Part shown: one piece after another, positions 1 through 7,644 of the stretch
Position numbering within the stretch: the first letter of the stretch is position 1
Layout: every line of letters starts with the position of its first letter
Source of the DNA: Methanosarcinaceae archaeon
GTDB lineage: Archaea > Halobacteriota > Methanosarcinia > Methanosarcinales > Methanosarcinaceae
Assembly (NCBI GenBank): GCA_016926455.1
Contig: JAFGOO010000114.1
Coordinates: 1-8,197 of the forward strand
Direction of reading: 5' to 3'
DNA: 8,197 nt
The notes under the pieces: generated by a model
What the model saw: only the letters and a program-made list of their open reading frames with translations
Database searches by the model: none
What the model was told of the DNA's origin: nothing
Position numbers and translations under genes: made by a program

Positions 1-254
1 AAACACTGGCTCTGATGAGGACGGACTATCTGCTGGAGCTTGAAGGAAAGCTGGATGCAAAGAGGGAGATGATCAAATCGGATATTGGAAAGGATGCTCA
101 GGAGAAGGCAAGGTTTGGGAAGATGATCGATGAGATAATGGAGTATGATGAGTTGCTGAAAAACAAGGCGGATGAGTATATTAAAATTGATCTGGATGAA
201 GGGGTGAAGGTGAATTATGCGATGTTTGAGGGGTTGGTGGAGAAGATATTATAG
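1..254 (+). CDS. pglX: BREX type 1 adenine-specific DNA methyltransferase PglX, C-terminal fragment
   Basis: This is the 3' end of a gene that enters from the left; the frame is open from base 3 (T-L-A-L-M-R...) with no need for the internal ATG at base 15. About 84 codons are visible, ending in TAG. The segment is a charged helical tail followed by the stretch IDLDEGVKVNYAMFEGL, which closely resembles the conserved end of type 1 PglX proteins as I know them (DDGVKVNY near the C terminus). The catalytic N6-adenine methyltransferase domain lies outside the window. In the family PglX methylates host DNA so that BREX spares it. The identification is strengthened by pglZ and brxL downstream in the order expected for type 1 BREX. 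Base composition and AGG/AAG-rich codon use match pglZ and differ from the AT-rich insertion that begins 23 bp after the stop. A stand-alone 79-aa gene starting at base 15 is unlikely. Confidence 0.87.
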   Translation, partial: TLALMRTDYLLELEGKLDAKREMIKSDIGKDAQEKARFGKMIDEIMEYDELLKNKADEYIKIDLDEGVKVNYAMFEGLVEKIL

Positions 255-264
255 ATGTCTATAA

Positions 265-271
265 AGGTGGT
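265..271 (+). promoter_or_regulatory. Shine-Dalgarno site (AGGTGGT) of the small ORF
   Basis: AGGTGGT ends 6 bases before the ATG at 278 and matches the GGAGGTGAT complement of the 16S rRNA tail in its GGTG core. It is the best ribosome-binding site in the pglX-pglZ insertion and is the main evidence that the short ORF downstream is really translated. Confidence 0.5.
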
Positions 272-277
272 AATTGA

Positions 278-442
278 ATGAAAGATCCTCTTAAATGGTT
301 TACAGAGGCTATTGAATCGAATAACTACGATGTAGATGTAATAATTGAAATGAAATCTTGTATCTCAGAAGCTGGTTTTGATATTAAAAAATTCATAGAT
401 TGGACATGTGAACAAATAGAAAAAGAGTTAAGTGATGATTGA
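278..442 (+). CDS. Small acidic hypothetical protein (54 aa) coupled to the downstream ATPase
   Basis: This ORF starts with ATG at 278 after a good GGTG-type ribosome-binding site and ends with TGA at 440-442. It encodes 54 residues beginning MKDPLKWFTEAIESNNYDV and ending KELSDD. I do not recognise the family. The product is acidic (about 14 Asp/Glu against 6 Lys and no Arg), has no signal peptide or membrane segment, and reads as two or three short amphipathic helices with two cysteines. Its stop lies one base before the ATG at 444 of the ATPase gene (TGATATG), so the two are probably translationally coupled and transcribed together with the BREX genes. It shares the AT-rich composition of the ATPase and so probably arrived with it. 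By position it could be a partner, regulator or inhibitor of the ATPase/putative RNase; that is inference only. Confidence 0.55.
   Translation: MKDPLKWFTEAIESNNYDVDVIIEMKSCISEAGFDIKKFIDWTCEQIEKELSDD
432..436 (+). promoter_or_regulatory. GTGAT ribosome-binding element favouring the ATG at 444
   Basis: GTGAT matches the 3' part of the GGAGGTGAT Shine-Dalgarno consensus and ends 7 bases before ATG 444. It overlaps the alternative starts GTG 432 and ATG 435 in the same frame. This supports reading 432-436 as ribosome-binding sequence and 444 as the start codon, which follows the upstream stop by one base. Confidence 0.4.
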
Positions 443-443
443 T

Positions 444-2858
444 ATGGCTGAAATCAAAGCAATCACCATCTCTGGATTTCGCGGTATAAATGTCCCTCCT
501 TTGGCACTTGATTTCCAAGGCGGAACATCGATGATCGTTTATGGAAGAAATGGTAGTGGTAAAAGTTCTATCGTCGATGCATGGGAGTGGTTATATTCTG
601 GCAAAATTGAACACCTTGCTCGTGAAGGTGCAAAAGAGCACGCATATCCTCACAAAAAAGCAAATGATGGGCAAACATGGATAGAAGTTGACTTTATAAA
701 AAATGAGATTGGGAAAATTAAAGTTAAGTTTAATTCAAATAAGATAACGACACCTGTAATTGAAGGTAATTTATCTGAGTTGAAAAAAGTTATCCTTCAC
801 CCATGCCATTTTAGGTATCGAGACCTTACGGAATTTCTATACCAAACAAAAGCTAAGAAGTATGAATTTTTATCTTCACTAATGGGTTTTAAAGATGCAG
901 TCGAAATTCAAAAACAATTGAAAACATGCAGTAATCTCTTGGAAGATAAAATAAATGAATTAAAACCGATTCGAGATATTTCTAGCAAAGAATACCATGA
1001 AGCATCAGGAGAAAATCCCAACGGCATTGATTGTTTTTTTAAATCATTAAATGATATCCTCGTTCGTCAAAAAATAGAACCTATTAATGAAATATCCAAA
1101 ATAAATACAAGTCTTGAAAAGTTAAGAGTAAAAGTAGAAAATGATGAAAACAGTAGAAAACTTTCATACTGGAAAGATATTCAAAGAACAGTTAATCGAT
1201 TTTACCCAATAGAGGATATGTGTTCAGATATTGCAAAATTTGAATCTGACATTATTAATTTTAAAAAAGACGAAGAAGATATATCGAAACTAATTCTCTT
1301 AAATCTATACGAAAAAGGTATTGAAGCAATTAAATCTCTAGAAATTGATGAAAACTGTCCTCTGTGTGACCAATTTTATGATGGAAATTTGCTTGAATAT
1401 ATAATCAATAAATATAATTCTTTGGAGGAATTAAGTAAAAATAAAAAAGAACTTGAGGAGAGAAGGAAATGTCTCTTTTCGTCTATTAGTGAATTAATCA
1501 CCAATATTGAGAATTCAATCAAATCCTTAGGACATAACGGTCTTGAACCTCCAATTATACAATTCTCTGAAGATTTAGGTATCTTTCTGTTATCATTAAA
1601 AGAGTGCAATTACGTTTTAGAAAAGCCAATCGAAGAGATAGATTATAATTTTGATTTTTCTGCAAAAATCGATACAGAAGAGTTCAAATCTATATTAAAT
1701 TCAGAAACTGAAATAAAAGAACATATCTTATCTCAGATCCAAGCTTTGGAAAGAGATGAATCTCGAAAAGAATTAGTTGACGATTTTCAGAATGCTACTA
1801 AATTAAAAAATAGTTTTTCGAAATGGGATAAAATAAATAAGAAGATTTTGAGATTACAAAAAATAAAAACTTCATACGATAAAGTAAAGAATGACTACGT
1901 TAGAGATACAAAAATAAGTGTTCAACAATCATTTGATACGATATCATCTGATGTAGCTGAATATTTTAAAGTTTTAGAGCGAGATAATGATGCTCTTGGT
2001 TACCCTAAAATAAAGTTGTCACAGGATAATGATAAAGCAGTTGAACTTGAAGTTATGTTTGGTGGAGAACCAATCATACCTGCTTACAAATTTTTAAGCG
2101 AATCCCAGTTGAACAGTTTTGGACTTTCTATATTCCTCGCCTCTGCAAAGAATTTTAACCCCGATTTTAAATTTATAATTTTAGATGATGTTATTAATAG
2201 TTTTGATACTTATAAAAGATCAAGAGTAATTGCTTTACTATCCAATCATTTTTCAGATTACCAAGTTTTACTTCTTACTCATGATTCAATTTGGCTCAAT
2301 CTTCTTCAAAAAAGCTTCCCTAGTTGGAAAAGAGTACATTTTATGGGTTGGGATTATCCAATAGGACCAAAAGTAAAAGCAGGAAAGAATACTTACGAAC
2401 AAATTGAAGATTCACTTTCAGAAGACAAACCTACTGAGGCGGGATGGAATTTTGGGCGATATTTAGAAGGGACACTTCAAGAATTATGTGAAAATATAGG
2501 AGCTTCTGTTAAGTTTAAAAGAAGAAATGAGTATTCTCTATCAGAAATATTCCAATCATTTGAGACTAGAATGAAAAAAAAAATAATTTCGAACCATTCC
2601 CTTGTAATGCAAATCTCGGATTTTGGAACAGATATGGGATTTAGGAATTTTTGCGATCACTGGAAAGACTCAGAAACTGATTATACATGTTCAGAAATTC
2701 GAGATATTGTTCAAAAATGGAGAGTCATAGAAAATCAAATTGAATGTGAAAAATGTCATAAATTCATAAGATATGAAAAAGTTGATGGATATGAACATAT
2801 TTCATGTCCTTGCAGAGAGCTTATAATATTAGGTAATACCACTAATAACAATCCATGA
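444..2858 (+). CDS. RecF/SMC-like AAA ATPase with central CPLC (zinc-hook-like) and C-terminal Rx4H (putative HEPN RNase); RloC-like
   Basis: An ~804-aa protein inserted between pglX and pglZ. Residues count from ATG 444, chosen because it follows the upstream stop by one base and GTGAT lies 7 bases before it; ATG 435 and GTG 432 are in frame. Seen: N-terminal ITISGFRGI strand; Walker A GRNGSGKSS (34-42); a helical middle with short coiled coils around CPLC (305-308), as in Rad50-type zinc hooks; ABC signature LSESQLNSFG (551-560); Walker B FIILDD (577-582); H-loop THD (612-614). The C-terminal region has RYLE (672-675), RNFCDH (R734, H739), fitting the HEPN Rx4-6H motif with Asn after Arg, then CxxC (768, 771) and CxC (788, 790). 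ABC head plus hook plus HEPN is the layout of RloC anticodon nuclease; activity and target are inferred. No membrane segment or signal is seen, so it should be cytoplasmic. The gene is far richer in AT than its neighbours (one counted row 25% GC against 45% in pglZ), suggesting transfer. Alternative: an ATPase of a Septu- or OLD-like defence system lacking its nuclease partner. Confidence 0.82.
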   Translation: MAEIKAITISGFRGINVPPLALDFQGGTSMIVYGRNGSGKSSIVDAWEWLYSGKIEHLAREGAKEHAYPHKKANDGQTWIEVDFIKNEIGKIKVKFNSNKITTPVIEGNLSELKKVILHPCHFRYRDLTEFLYQTKAKKYEFLSSLMGFKDAVEIQKQLKTCSNLLEDKINELKPIRDISSKEYHEASGENPNGIDCFFKSLNDILVRQKIEPINEISKINTSLEKLRVKVENDENSRKLSYWKDIQRTVNRFYPIEDMCSDIAKFESDIINFKKDEEDISKLILLNLYEKGIEAIKSLEIDENCPLCDQFYDGNLLEYIINKYNSLEELSKNKKELEERRKCLFSSISELITNIENSIKSLGHNGLEPPIIQFSEDLGIFLLSLKECNYVLEKPIEEIDYNFDFSAKIDTEEFKSILNSETEIKEHILSQIQALERDESRKELVDDFQNATKLKNSFSKWDKINKKILRLQKIKTSYDKVKNDYVRDTKISVQQSFDTISSDVAEYFKVLERDNDALGYPKIKLSQDNDKAVELEVMFGGEPIIPAYKFLSESQLNSFGLSIFLASAKNFNPDFKFIILDDVINSFDTYKRSRVIALLSNHFSDYQVLLLTHDSIWLNLLQKSFPSWKRVHFMGWDYPIGPKVKAGKNTYEQIEDSLSEDKPTEAGWNFGRYLEGTLQELCENIGASVKFKRRNEYSLSEIFQSFETRMKKKIISNHSLVMQISDFGTDMGFRNFCDHWKDSETDYTCSEIRDIVQKWRVIENQIECEKCHKFIRYEKVDGYEHISCPCRELIILGNTTNNNP
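2574..2583 (+). repeat. A10 homopolymer inside the ATPase gene
   Basis: Ten consecutive A follow ATG and encode Lys-Lys-Lys-Ile at residues 711-714 of the ATPase. One base fewer reads ATG AAA AAA AAA TAA and stops at once. One base more reads on for about 20 codons to a TAG at 2642-2644, just ahead of the Rx4H motif. Slippage of replication or transcription here would therefore separate an ATPase-only form from the full protein. Confidence 0.6.
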
Positions 2859-2889
2859 ATACACTTATTCTCTTATTAGGAAATCAATC

Positions 2890-5511
2890 ATGTTAAACTC
2901 CCAAAAGACCACTCAGAGCATACTTAATAAATTTGAGACGCTTGGCGAGTTCGAGAAGAGGAAAATCATCTTCTGGTATGATAAGGATGGAACCGCTGAT
3001 GAGGAAGGACTAACACAAATAAGTGAGGCTCTGGGGAAAAAGGGAATCAAGCTGCATATGCTGGACAACAATTTCTTTGCGACGAAGAAAATGCTGGAGA
3101 AGGATGATACGGAGTCCAGTTACCTTATTTATTCAGGCGAGGGTGAGAGGGAGCCGGAACTGAACTGGCTGCTGGATATCCAATTGTATTCGGGGAGGTT
3201 CGAGAACAGCAGGATATCAGACATCAAGAGCGAGTTCGGGATTGAAGGGTATGACTTGGACAGGTTCCTAGAAAAGCATCAGCAGTTCTTTGCAAGCAAG
3301 AAGAGGGTTGAACTGCTTAAGAGGATGTATCGGAGAGACTGGAGGAACGAGGATTTCACACTTGGATTCTTGGGGGTGCTTTCCAACTCGTCTACCACCG
3401 ATCTAAAGGAGATTATAAGGAAAATATTCATTAACTCAGTGGATGAGAGTTTCAACTCCGCATGGGAGGATATTGTTAGGTTCGATCTGGTGGATGAGTT
3501 ATGGGACATGGTGAACAGGTACTTTGGCTACCAGTCCGAAGAACCCACATTAAAGAAACTTTTCCTGAGTTTTGTCATCACACACATCTCAAGGAACACC
3601 AACATCGATCTCAAGAAGTACAAAGATTACAATAATTCCCTCAGTAACGAATGTGAAATCTTCATCAGAGGCTGGATGGACAATTCTAGGGATTCAGGTA
3701 TCTTTGACGAATACTGCAAGTTGATTCTTGAAGACAACAAAGGCCAGTTGAACAAGTACCTCAACACCGAGATCAAGAAGTATGATATCAAAGACTACAT
3801 AGAAGCCGAATCCCTGTCCCTGTTCGATAAGCATATTATTCGTAAGATTGTTGATGAACTAGACAACGACAAAGAGGATTTTGACAGATATCTTGACTGG
3901 ATAGCTAACAGGAAGACAAAACACTGGTATCCTCACTTTGAGAACATCTACAATGCTTTGGAATACGCTGTGAGATTGCACCACTTCGCAAAGGAGTTCA
4001 ATGAAGAAAACCTCAGTGACCAGAATCTCAACCGCTTCTTCAGGAACTACACCAAACGTTACTATCTAATGGATTATTACTATCGCAAATTCTACTACTA
4101 TCATGATAAGGACAGGGAAAAGGAAGACCTGAAAACAACAAGAGAGAACATCGAAAAGCTATACAACAACAGGCTACTCGACAAACTGCTCACAAGGTGG
4201 AGCGAGCTCATATCCCAAGAAATGAACGGACAATGGAACATAGAGCTCATAGACCGCCAGGATGAATTCTACAAGCTTTACATAAAGAACATTATCAATC
4301 GCAACGAAAAGGACAAGATCGCGGTTGTTATCTCCGATGCCATGCGCTATGAGGTAGCTGCGGAGCTTCAGGACGTCCTTAACAAGGATACGAGGGGTAC
4401 GGTTGAACTCAGATATATGGCCGGCTCTCTGCCATCATATACCAAACTTGGTATGGCAAGCCTACTTCCGCATAAGATACTAGAATATAAGAATCAGAGT
4501 GTTTTTGCTGATGGTATAAGTACTGAAGGAATAGAGAATCGTGGCAAGATACTAGCAAAGATGACAACCGATTCCATCGCCATGAATTACGAAGAACTCA
4601 TGAATTTAAAACAAAATGAAGCACGTGAAAAATTCAAAGGTATAAGGCTCTTCTACATATATCATGACAAAATCGATACCAATGGTGACCACTCAGCATC
4701 AGAACATAGTGTCTTTAACGCAGCTGAAGATACTATTTCAGATCTGAAGAAAATTATTGAAAAGCTAACTAATTTCCAGATTCTTAATAACCTGATAGTC
4801 ATATCAGATCACGGTTTTATCTACCAGAGGGGCGCATTAGAAAGCTATGATAAAATTGAAACAAAGAATTTTGATAAGGATAAAATAATAGCATCTAGCA
4901 AGCGTTTCATCTTAAGCGAAGAGAACATCGATCTCATGAACGTGCATAAGTTCAACATGGACTACATGATCAAATCAGAATTCCAAAAAGAGATGTTCGC
5001 GTATGTTCCTCAAGCAGACCTCAGGTTCAAGATGCAGGGAGCCGATAAGAACTTCGTACATGGAGGAAGTGCTCCCCAGGAGATAGTTGTACCCGTGCTC
5101 AAATATTCATACCAAAAGACAGCTGACCTTGAAAGAAAAGGCATAAAACACGGAAAAGTAGGCTTAGCAGTCATAAATCCAAGCAGGAAGATAACAAGTA
5201 GTCCATTTTCTACTAACATTCTCCAAACAGAAAAGGTAACTGAGAAATTGCTTCCAAGAAGATTCAAAGTAGCCTTATGGGATATGGATGGAGACGAATT
5301 CAAAGTGAGCGATGAGAAACTTGTCATTGCCGAAGGCACATCAGACGAAGCCTCCGATAGACAGTACAAAGTCACTCTCACATTAACTGGTGAAGTTGAG
5401 AACAAGGTATATTATATAAGGTTGATAGACGAAGACCCAACAGAGATCAATAAAGATATCATAGACCCTTTGCCATTTGAAGTAGACCTATTGATTGTTG
5501 ATGATTTTTAA
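2890..5511 (+). CDS. pglZ: BREX type 1 phosphatase-like protein PglZ
   Basis: This 873-aa protein has the length and layout of type A PglZ proteins of BREX-1. The N terminus has the family-typical FEKRKIIFWYDKDG stretch (21-34). A long helical middle follows, with a Tyr-rich YYYRKFYYY segment (397-405). The alkaline-phosphatase-superfamily core starts at VVISDAMRYE (479-488, D483 a likely metal ligand). It continues with SLPSYTKLGM (513-522, T518 a candidate nucleophile position), YHDKID (591-596), VISDHGF (637-643, D640 and H641 likely metal ligands) and FVHGGSAPQEIVVP (722-735). A beta-rich C-terminal domain ends the protein. PglZ is essential for BREX exclusion, but its chemical substrate is not settled. 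It is cytoplasmic, with no signal or membrane segment. The start has AGGA 8 bases upstream and lies 31 bp after the ATPase stop; brxL follows after 19 bp, so the genes form one operon. No frameshift or lost core residue is seen. Confidence 0.95.
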   Translation: MLNSQKTTQSILNKFETLGEFEKRKIIFWYDKDGTADEEGLTQISEALGKKGIKLHMLDNNFFATKKMLEKDDTESSYLIYSGEGEREPELNWLLDIQLYSGRFENSRISDIKSEFGIEGYDLDRFLEKHQQFFASKKRVELLKRMYRRDWRNEDFTLGFLGVLSNSSTTDLKEIIRKIFINSVDESFNSAWEDIVRFDLVDELWDMVNRYFGYQSEEPTLKKLFLSFVITHISRNTNIDLKKYKDYNNSLSNECEIFIRGWMDNSRDSGIFDEYCKLILEDNKGQLNKYLNTEIKKYDIKDYIEAESLSLFDKHIIRKIVDELDNDKEDFDRYLDWIANRKTKHWYPHFENIYNALEYAVRLHHFAKEFNEENLSDQNLNRFFRNYTKRYYLMDYYYRKFYYYHDKDREKEDLKTTRENIEKLYNNRLLDKLLTRWSELISQEMNGQWNIELIDRQDEFYKLYIKNIINRNEKDKIAVVISDAMRYEVAAELQDVLNKDTRGTVELRYMAGSLPSYTKLGMASLLPHKILEYKNQSVFADGISTEGIENRGKILAKMTTDSIAMNYEELMNLKQNEAREKFKGIRLFYIYHDKIDTNGDHSASEHSVFNAAEDTISDLKKIIEKLTNFQILNNLIVISDHGFIYQRGALESYDKIETKNFDKDKIIASSKRFILSEENIDLMNVHKFNMDYMIKSEFQKEMFAYVPQADLRFKMQGADKNFVHGGSAPQEIVVPVLKYSYQKTADLERKGIKHGKVGLAVINPSRKITSSPFSTNILQTEKVTEKLLPRRFKVALWDMDGDEFKVSDEKLVIAEGTSDEASDRQYKVTLTLTGEVENKVYYIRLIDEDPTEINKDIIDPLPFEVDLLIVDDF

Positions 5512-5530
5512 AACACATTGAGCGGGTACC

Positions 5531-7573
5531 ATGCTGGGAGAAGAAGTAGACATTGAAACCGATGAAAAACTGAACTTACACTTCCAGGGAAAAGTGGTCA
5601 GGAAAGACCTGACAAAGCTGGTCAAAGTAGGCCACAATGTCCCTGTATATGTCTTGGAATACCTGCTGGGTGCAAACTGTGCCACCAACGATGAGGAACT
5701 TATACAGCAAGGAGTCAAGAAAGTCAAAGGCATCCTCTCAGATAACTATGTTCGCCCCGACGAAGCCGAGAAGATAAAATCAAAGATAAGAGAAACTGGA
5801 TACTACACCATCATCGATAAGGTCACCGTCAAACTCAACGAAAAAAGGGACATTTACGAGGCACTCTTTTCCAACTTGGGCTTGTCAAAGGTACAGATAG
5901 ATCCGGAATATGTCACAAGGTACGACAAACTCCTTGGAGGTGGAATCTGGTGTATAATCAAAATGGAATATAGTGCAGAAATGCTTCCATCTCCATTTGT
6001 AATATCAAGCTTAAAGCCCATACAGATCCCAAATATCAATATCTCTGAGCTGATAGAACAGCGCAAAAATTTCACCAAATATGAGTGGATAGATATCCTT
6101 CTCAGGTCTATAGGAATGGAACCAACACAACTGGAAATCTCTGCCAAATGGCATCTTTTGGAACGTATGGTACCTCTTGTTGAGAACAACTACAACCTAT
6201 GTGAACTTGGTCCTCGTAGTACTGGAAAATCCCACATCTACAAGGAAATATCCCCCAACTCTATACTGATATCAGGTGGACAGACAACGGTCGCAAACCT
6301 CTTCTACAACATGAGTACACGGCAGGTTGGATTAGTAGGACTGTGGGACGTTGTAGCTTTTGATGAGGTAGCAGGCATTCGTTTCAAGGATAAAGACGGT
6401 ATCCAGATACTGAAAGATTATATGGCATCCGGCTCCTTTGCAAGGGGTAAGGACCAAATAAACCCAAATGCATCCATTGTATTTGTTGGTAATGTGAACC
6501 AAAGCATATCATCATTACTCAAAACATCTCATCTATTTTCCCCTTTCCCAGAGGCAATGAACAATGATAGTGCATTCTTCGATAGGATTCATTACTATTT
6601 GCCCGGATGGGAAGTTCCAAAGTTCAGGCCGGAACATTTCACTGACAAATACGGTTTTATCGTAGATTACCTTGCAGAATTCCTGAGAGAAATGAGGAAA
6701 CGTTCCTACAGCGATATGATATTTAAGTACTTCACCCTAGGAAACAATCTCAACCAGAGAGATGTAATAGCAGTAAAAAAGACCTTCTCAGGACTTGCAA
6801 AGATCATTTATCCAGATGAGAATATCTCTAAAGAAGATTCACAAGAAATTCTTGAATATGCACTTGTAGGAAGGAGAAGGGTCAAAGAGCAATTGAAAAA
6901 AATTGGTGGAATGGAGTTCTTCGATGTAAACTTCTCCTACATAGACAACGAAAATATGGAAGAGTACTTTGTCAGTGTCCCTGAAAGTGGAGGAAACAAG
7001 ATAATACCTCCCGGTCTTACAAAGCCCGGACAGGTCTACGCCGTAGCAGCAACAGCTTCAGGAAAGATTGGAATTTACAAGAGCGAACTCCAAGTCGTTT
7101 CAGGTTCCGGCAAATACGAAGCATCTGGTCTCAGCTCCAACTCAAAAGCCAGGGAATCGGTCAAGACTGCATTTAATTATTTTAAAGCTAATGCAAAGTC
7201 CATAAGCCAGTCAATTTCCACTAAAGAAAAGGATTATTTTATGAGCCTGCAAGATGTCTATGGAGTTGGCATATCTGACGGTCTGGCACTGGCTGCTTTT
7301 ATCAGTCTTTGCTCAGGAGCATTGGAAAGACCAGTACAGGAACAAACAGCAATTGTAGGAACTATGACTATAGGTGGTTCCATTTTGAATATAGATAATC
7401 TATCTGACCTTCTGCAAGTATCTCTCGATGCAGGAGCAAAAAAGGTTCTTATTCCTGCATCTGCTACGTCAAAACTAGGTACTGTGCCATCTGATCTTCT
7501 GAGCAAGTTTCAGCTTACATTTTATGCTGATCCAATTGATGCTGTGCACAAGGCATTGTTCTTTTCATCCTGA
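5531..7573 (+). CDS. brxL: BREX Lon-like AAA+ protein BrxL
   Basis: A 680-aa protein ending the BREX operon. The N-terminal region carries the strongly conserved family stretch HFQGKVVRKDLTKLVKVG (17-34), then VPVYVLEYLLG (37-47), SDNYVRPDEAEKIKSKIRE (70-88) and DKVTVKLNEKRD (96-107). The AAA+ core follows: Walker A GPRSTGKSH (227-235), Walker B VVAFDEVAG (274-282), sensor-1-like VFVGNVNQS (317-325) and DRIHYYLPGWE (351-361) with a candidate arginine finger at R352. The C-terminal ~110 residues are Lon-protease-like: GISDG (580-584) aligns with the Lon serine motif, and IGGSILNIDNLSDLLQ with the Lon lysine region, but the lysine is absent. BrxL proteins are known to form DNA-binding AAA+ assemblies needed for phage restriction, so a DNA motor role is more likely than proteolysis. 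The ATG follows pglZ by 19 bp with only a weak GAGCGG-type ribosome-binding site. The gene appears complete. Confidence 0.96.
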   Translation: MLGEEVDIETDEKLNLHFQGKVVRKDLTKLVKVGHNVPVYVLEYLLGANCATNDEELIQQGVKKVKGILSDNYVRPDEAEKIKSKIRETGYYTIIDKVTVKLNEKRDIYEALFSNLGLSKVQIDPEYVTRYDKLLGGGIWCIIKMEYSAEMLPSPFVISSLKPIQIPNINISELIEQRKNFTKYEWIDILLRSIGMEPTQLEISAKWHLLERMVPLVENNYNLCELGPRSTGKSHIYKEISPNSILISGGQTTVANLFYNMSTRQVGLVGLWDVVAFDEVAGIRFKDKDGIQILKDYMASGSFARGKDQINPNASIVFVGNVNQSISSLLKTSHLFSPFPEAMNNDSAFFDRIHYYLPGWEVPKFRPEHFTDKYGFIVDYLAEFLREMRKRSYSDMIFKYFTLGNNLNQRDVIAVKKTFSGLAKIIYPDENISKEDSQEILEYALVGRRRVKEQLKKIGGMEFFDVNFSYIDNENMEEYFVSVPESGGNKIIPPGLTKPGQVYAVAATASGKIGIYKSELQVVSGSGKYEASGLSSNSKARESVKTAFNYFKANAKSISQSISTKEKDYFMSLQDVYGVGISDGLALAAFISLCSGALERPVQEQTAIVGTMTIGGSILNIDNLSDLLQVSLDAGAKKVLIPASATSKLGTVPSDLLSKFQLTFYADPIDAVHKALFFSS

Positions 7574-7595
7574 TCTAAAAGATAAAATGCTGTAC

Positions 7596-7631
7596 ATATA
7601 GAATTAATTTCAAGTTGACAAAATTCTATAT
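7596..7631. repeat. 10-bp perfect inverted repeat after brxL
   Basis: ATATAGAATT (7596-7605) and its exact reverse complement AATTCTATAT (7622-7631) flank a 16-base spacer, starting 23 bases after the brxL stop. The arms are AT-rich, so an RNA hairpin would be weak. It could be part of the operon's transcription end or an operator-like protein-binding site; the sequence does not decide. Chance is possible in such AT-rich DNA. Confidence 0.45.
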
Positions 7632-7644
7632 TATGAATTCACAA

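Noticed and set aside
15..254. Free-standing 79-aa gene starting at the ATG at base 15
   Set aside because: The frame is open to the window edge and the sequence matches the C-terminal end of PglX, so the ATG is internal.
1034..1040. T7 run as a programmed frameshift site in the ATPase gene
   Set aside because: The frame continues intact, there is no evident downstream structure, and such runs are expected in this AT-rich gene; it is less well placed than the A10 tract.
255..2889. Transposon or IS carrying the inserted genes
   Set aside because: No terminal inverted repeats, flanking direct repeats or transposase are visible at the junctions 255-277 and 2859-2889; homologous or site-independent replacement fits better.
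5010..5405. Long minus-strand open frame opposite pglZ (131 aa)
   Set aside because: It lies wholly antisense to conserved pglZ sequence, has no recognisable motif or ribosome-binding site, and its composition is what a complementary reading of a coding strand gives.
5854..6189. Minus-strand open frame opposite brxL (111 aa)
   Set aside because: Antisense shadow of the highly conserved BrxL N-terminal and linker region, with no independent support.
7615..7634. Bacterial promoter starting with TTGACA
   Set aside because: TTGACA is present, but the nearest TATAAT-like hexamers are only 7-8 bases away instead of 16-18, and no + strand gene follows.
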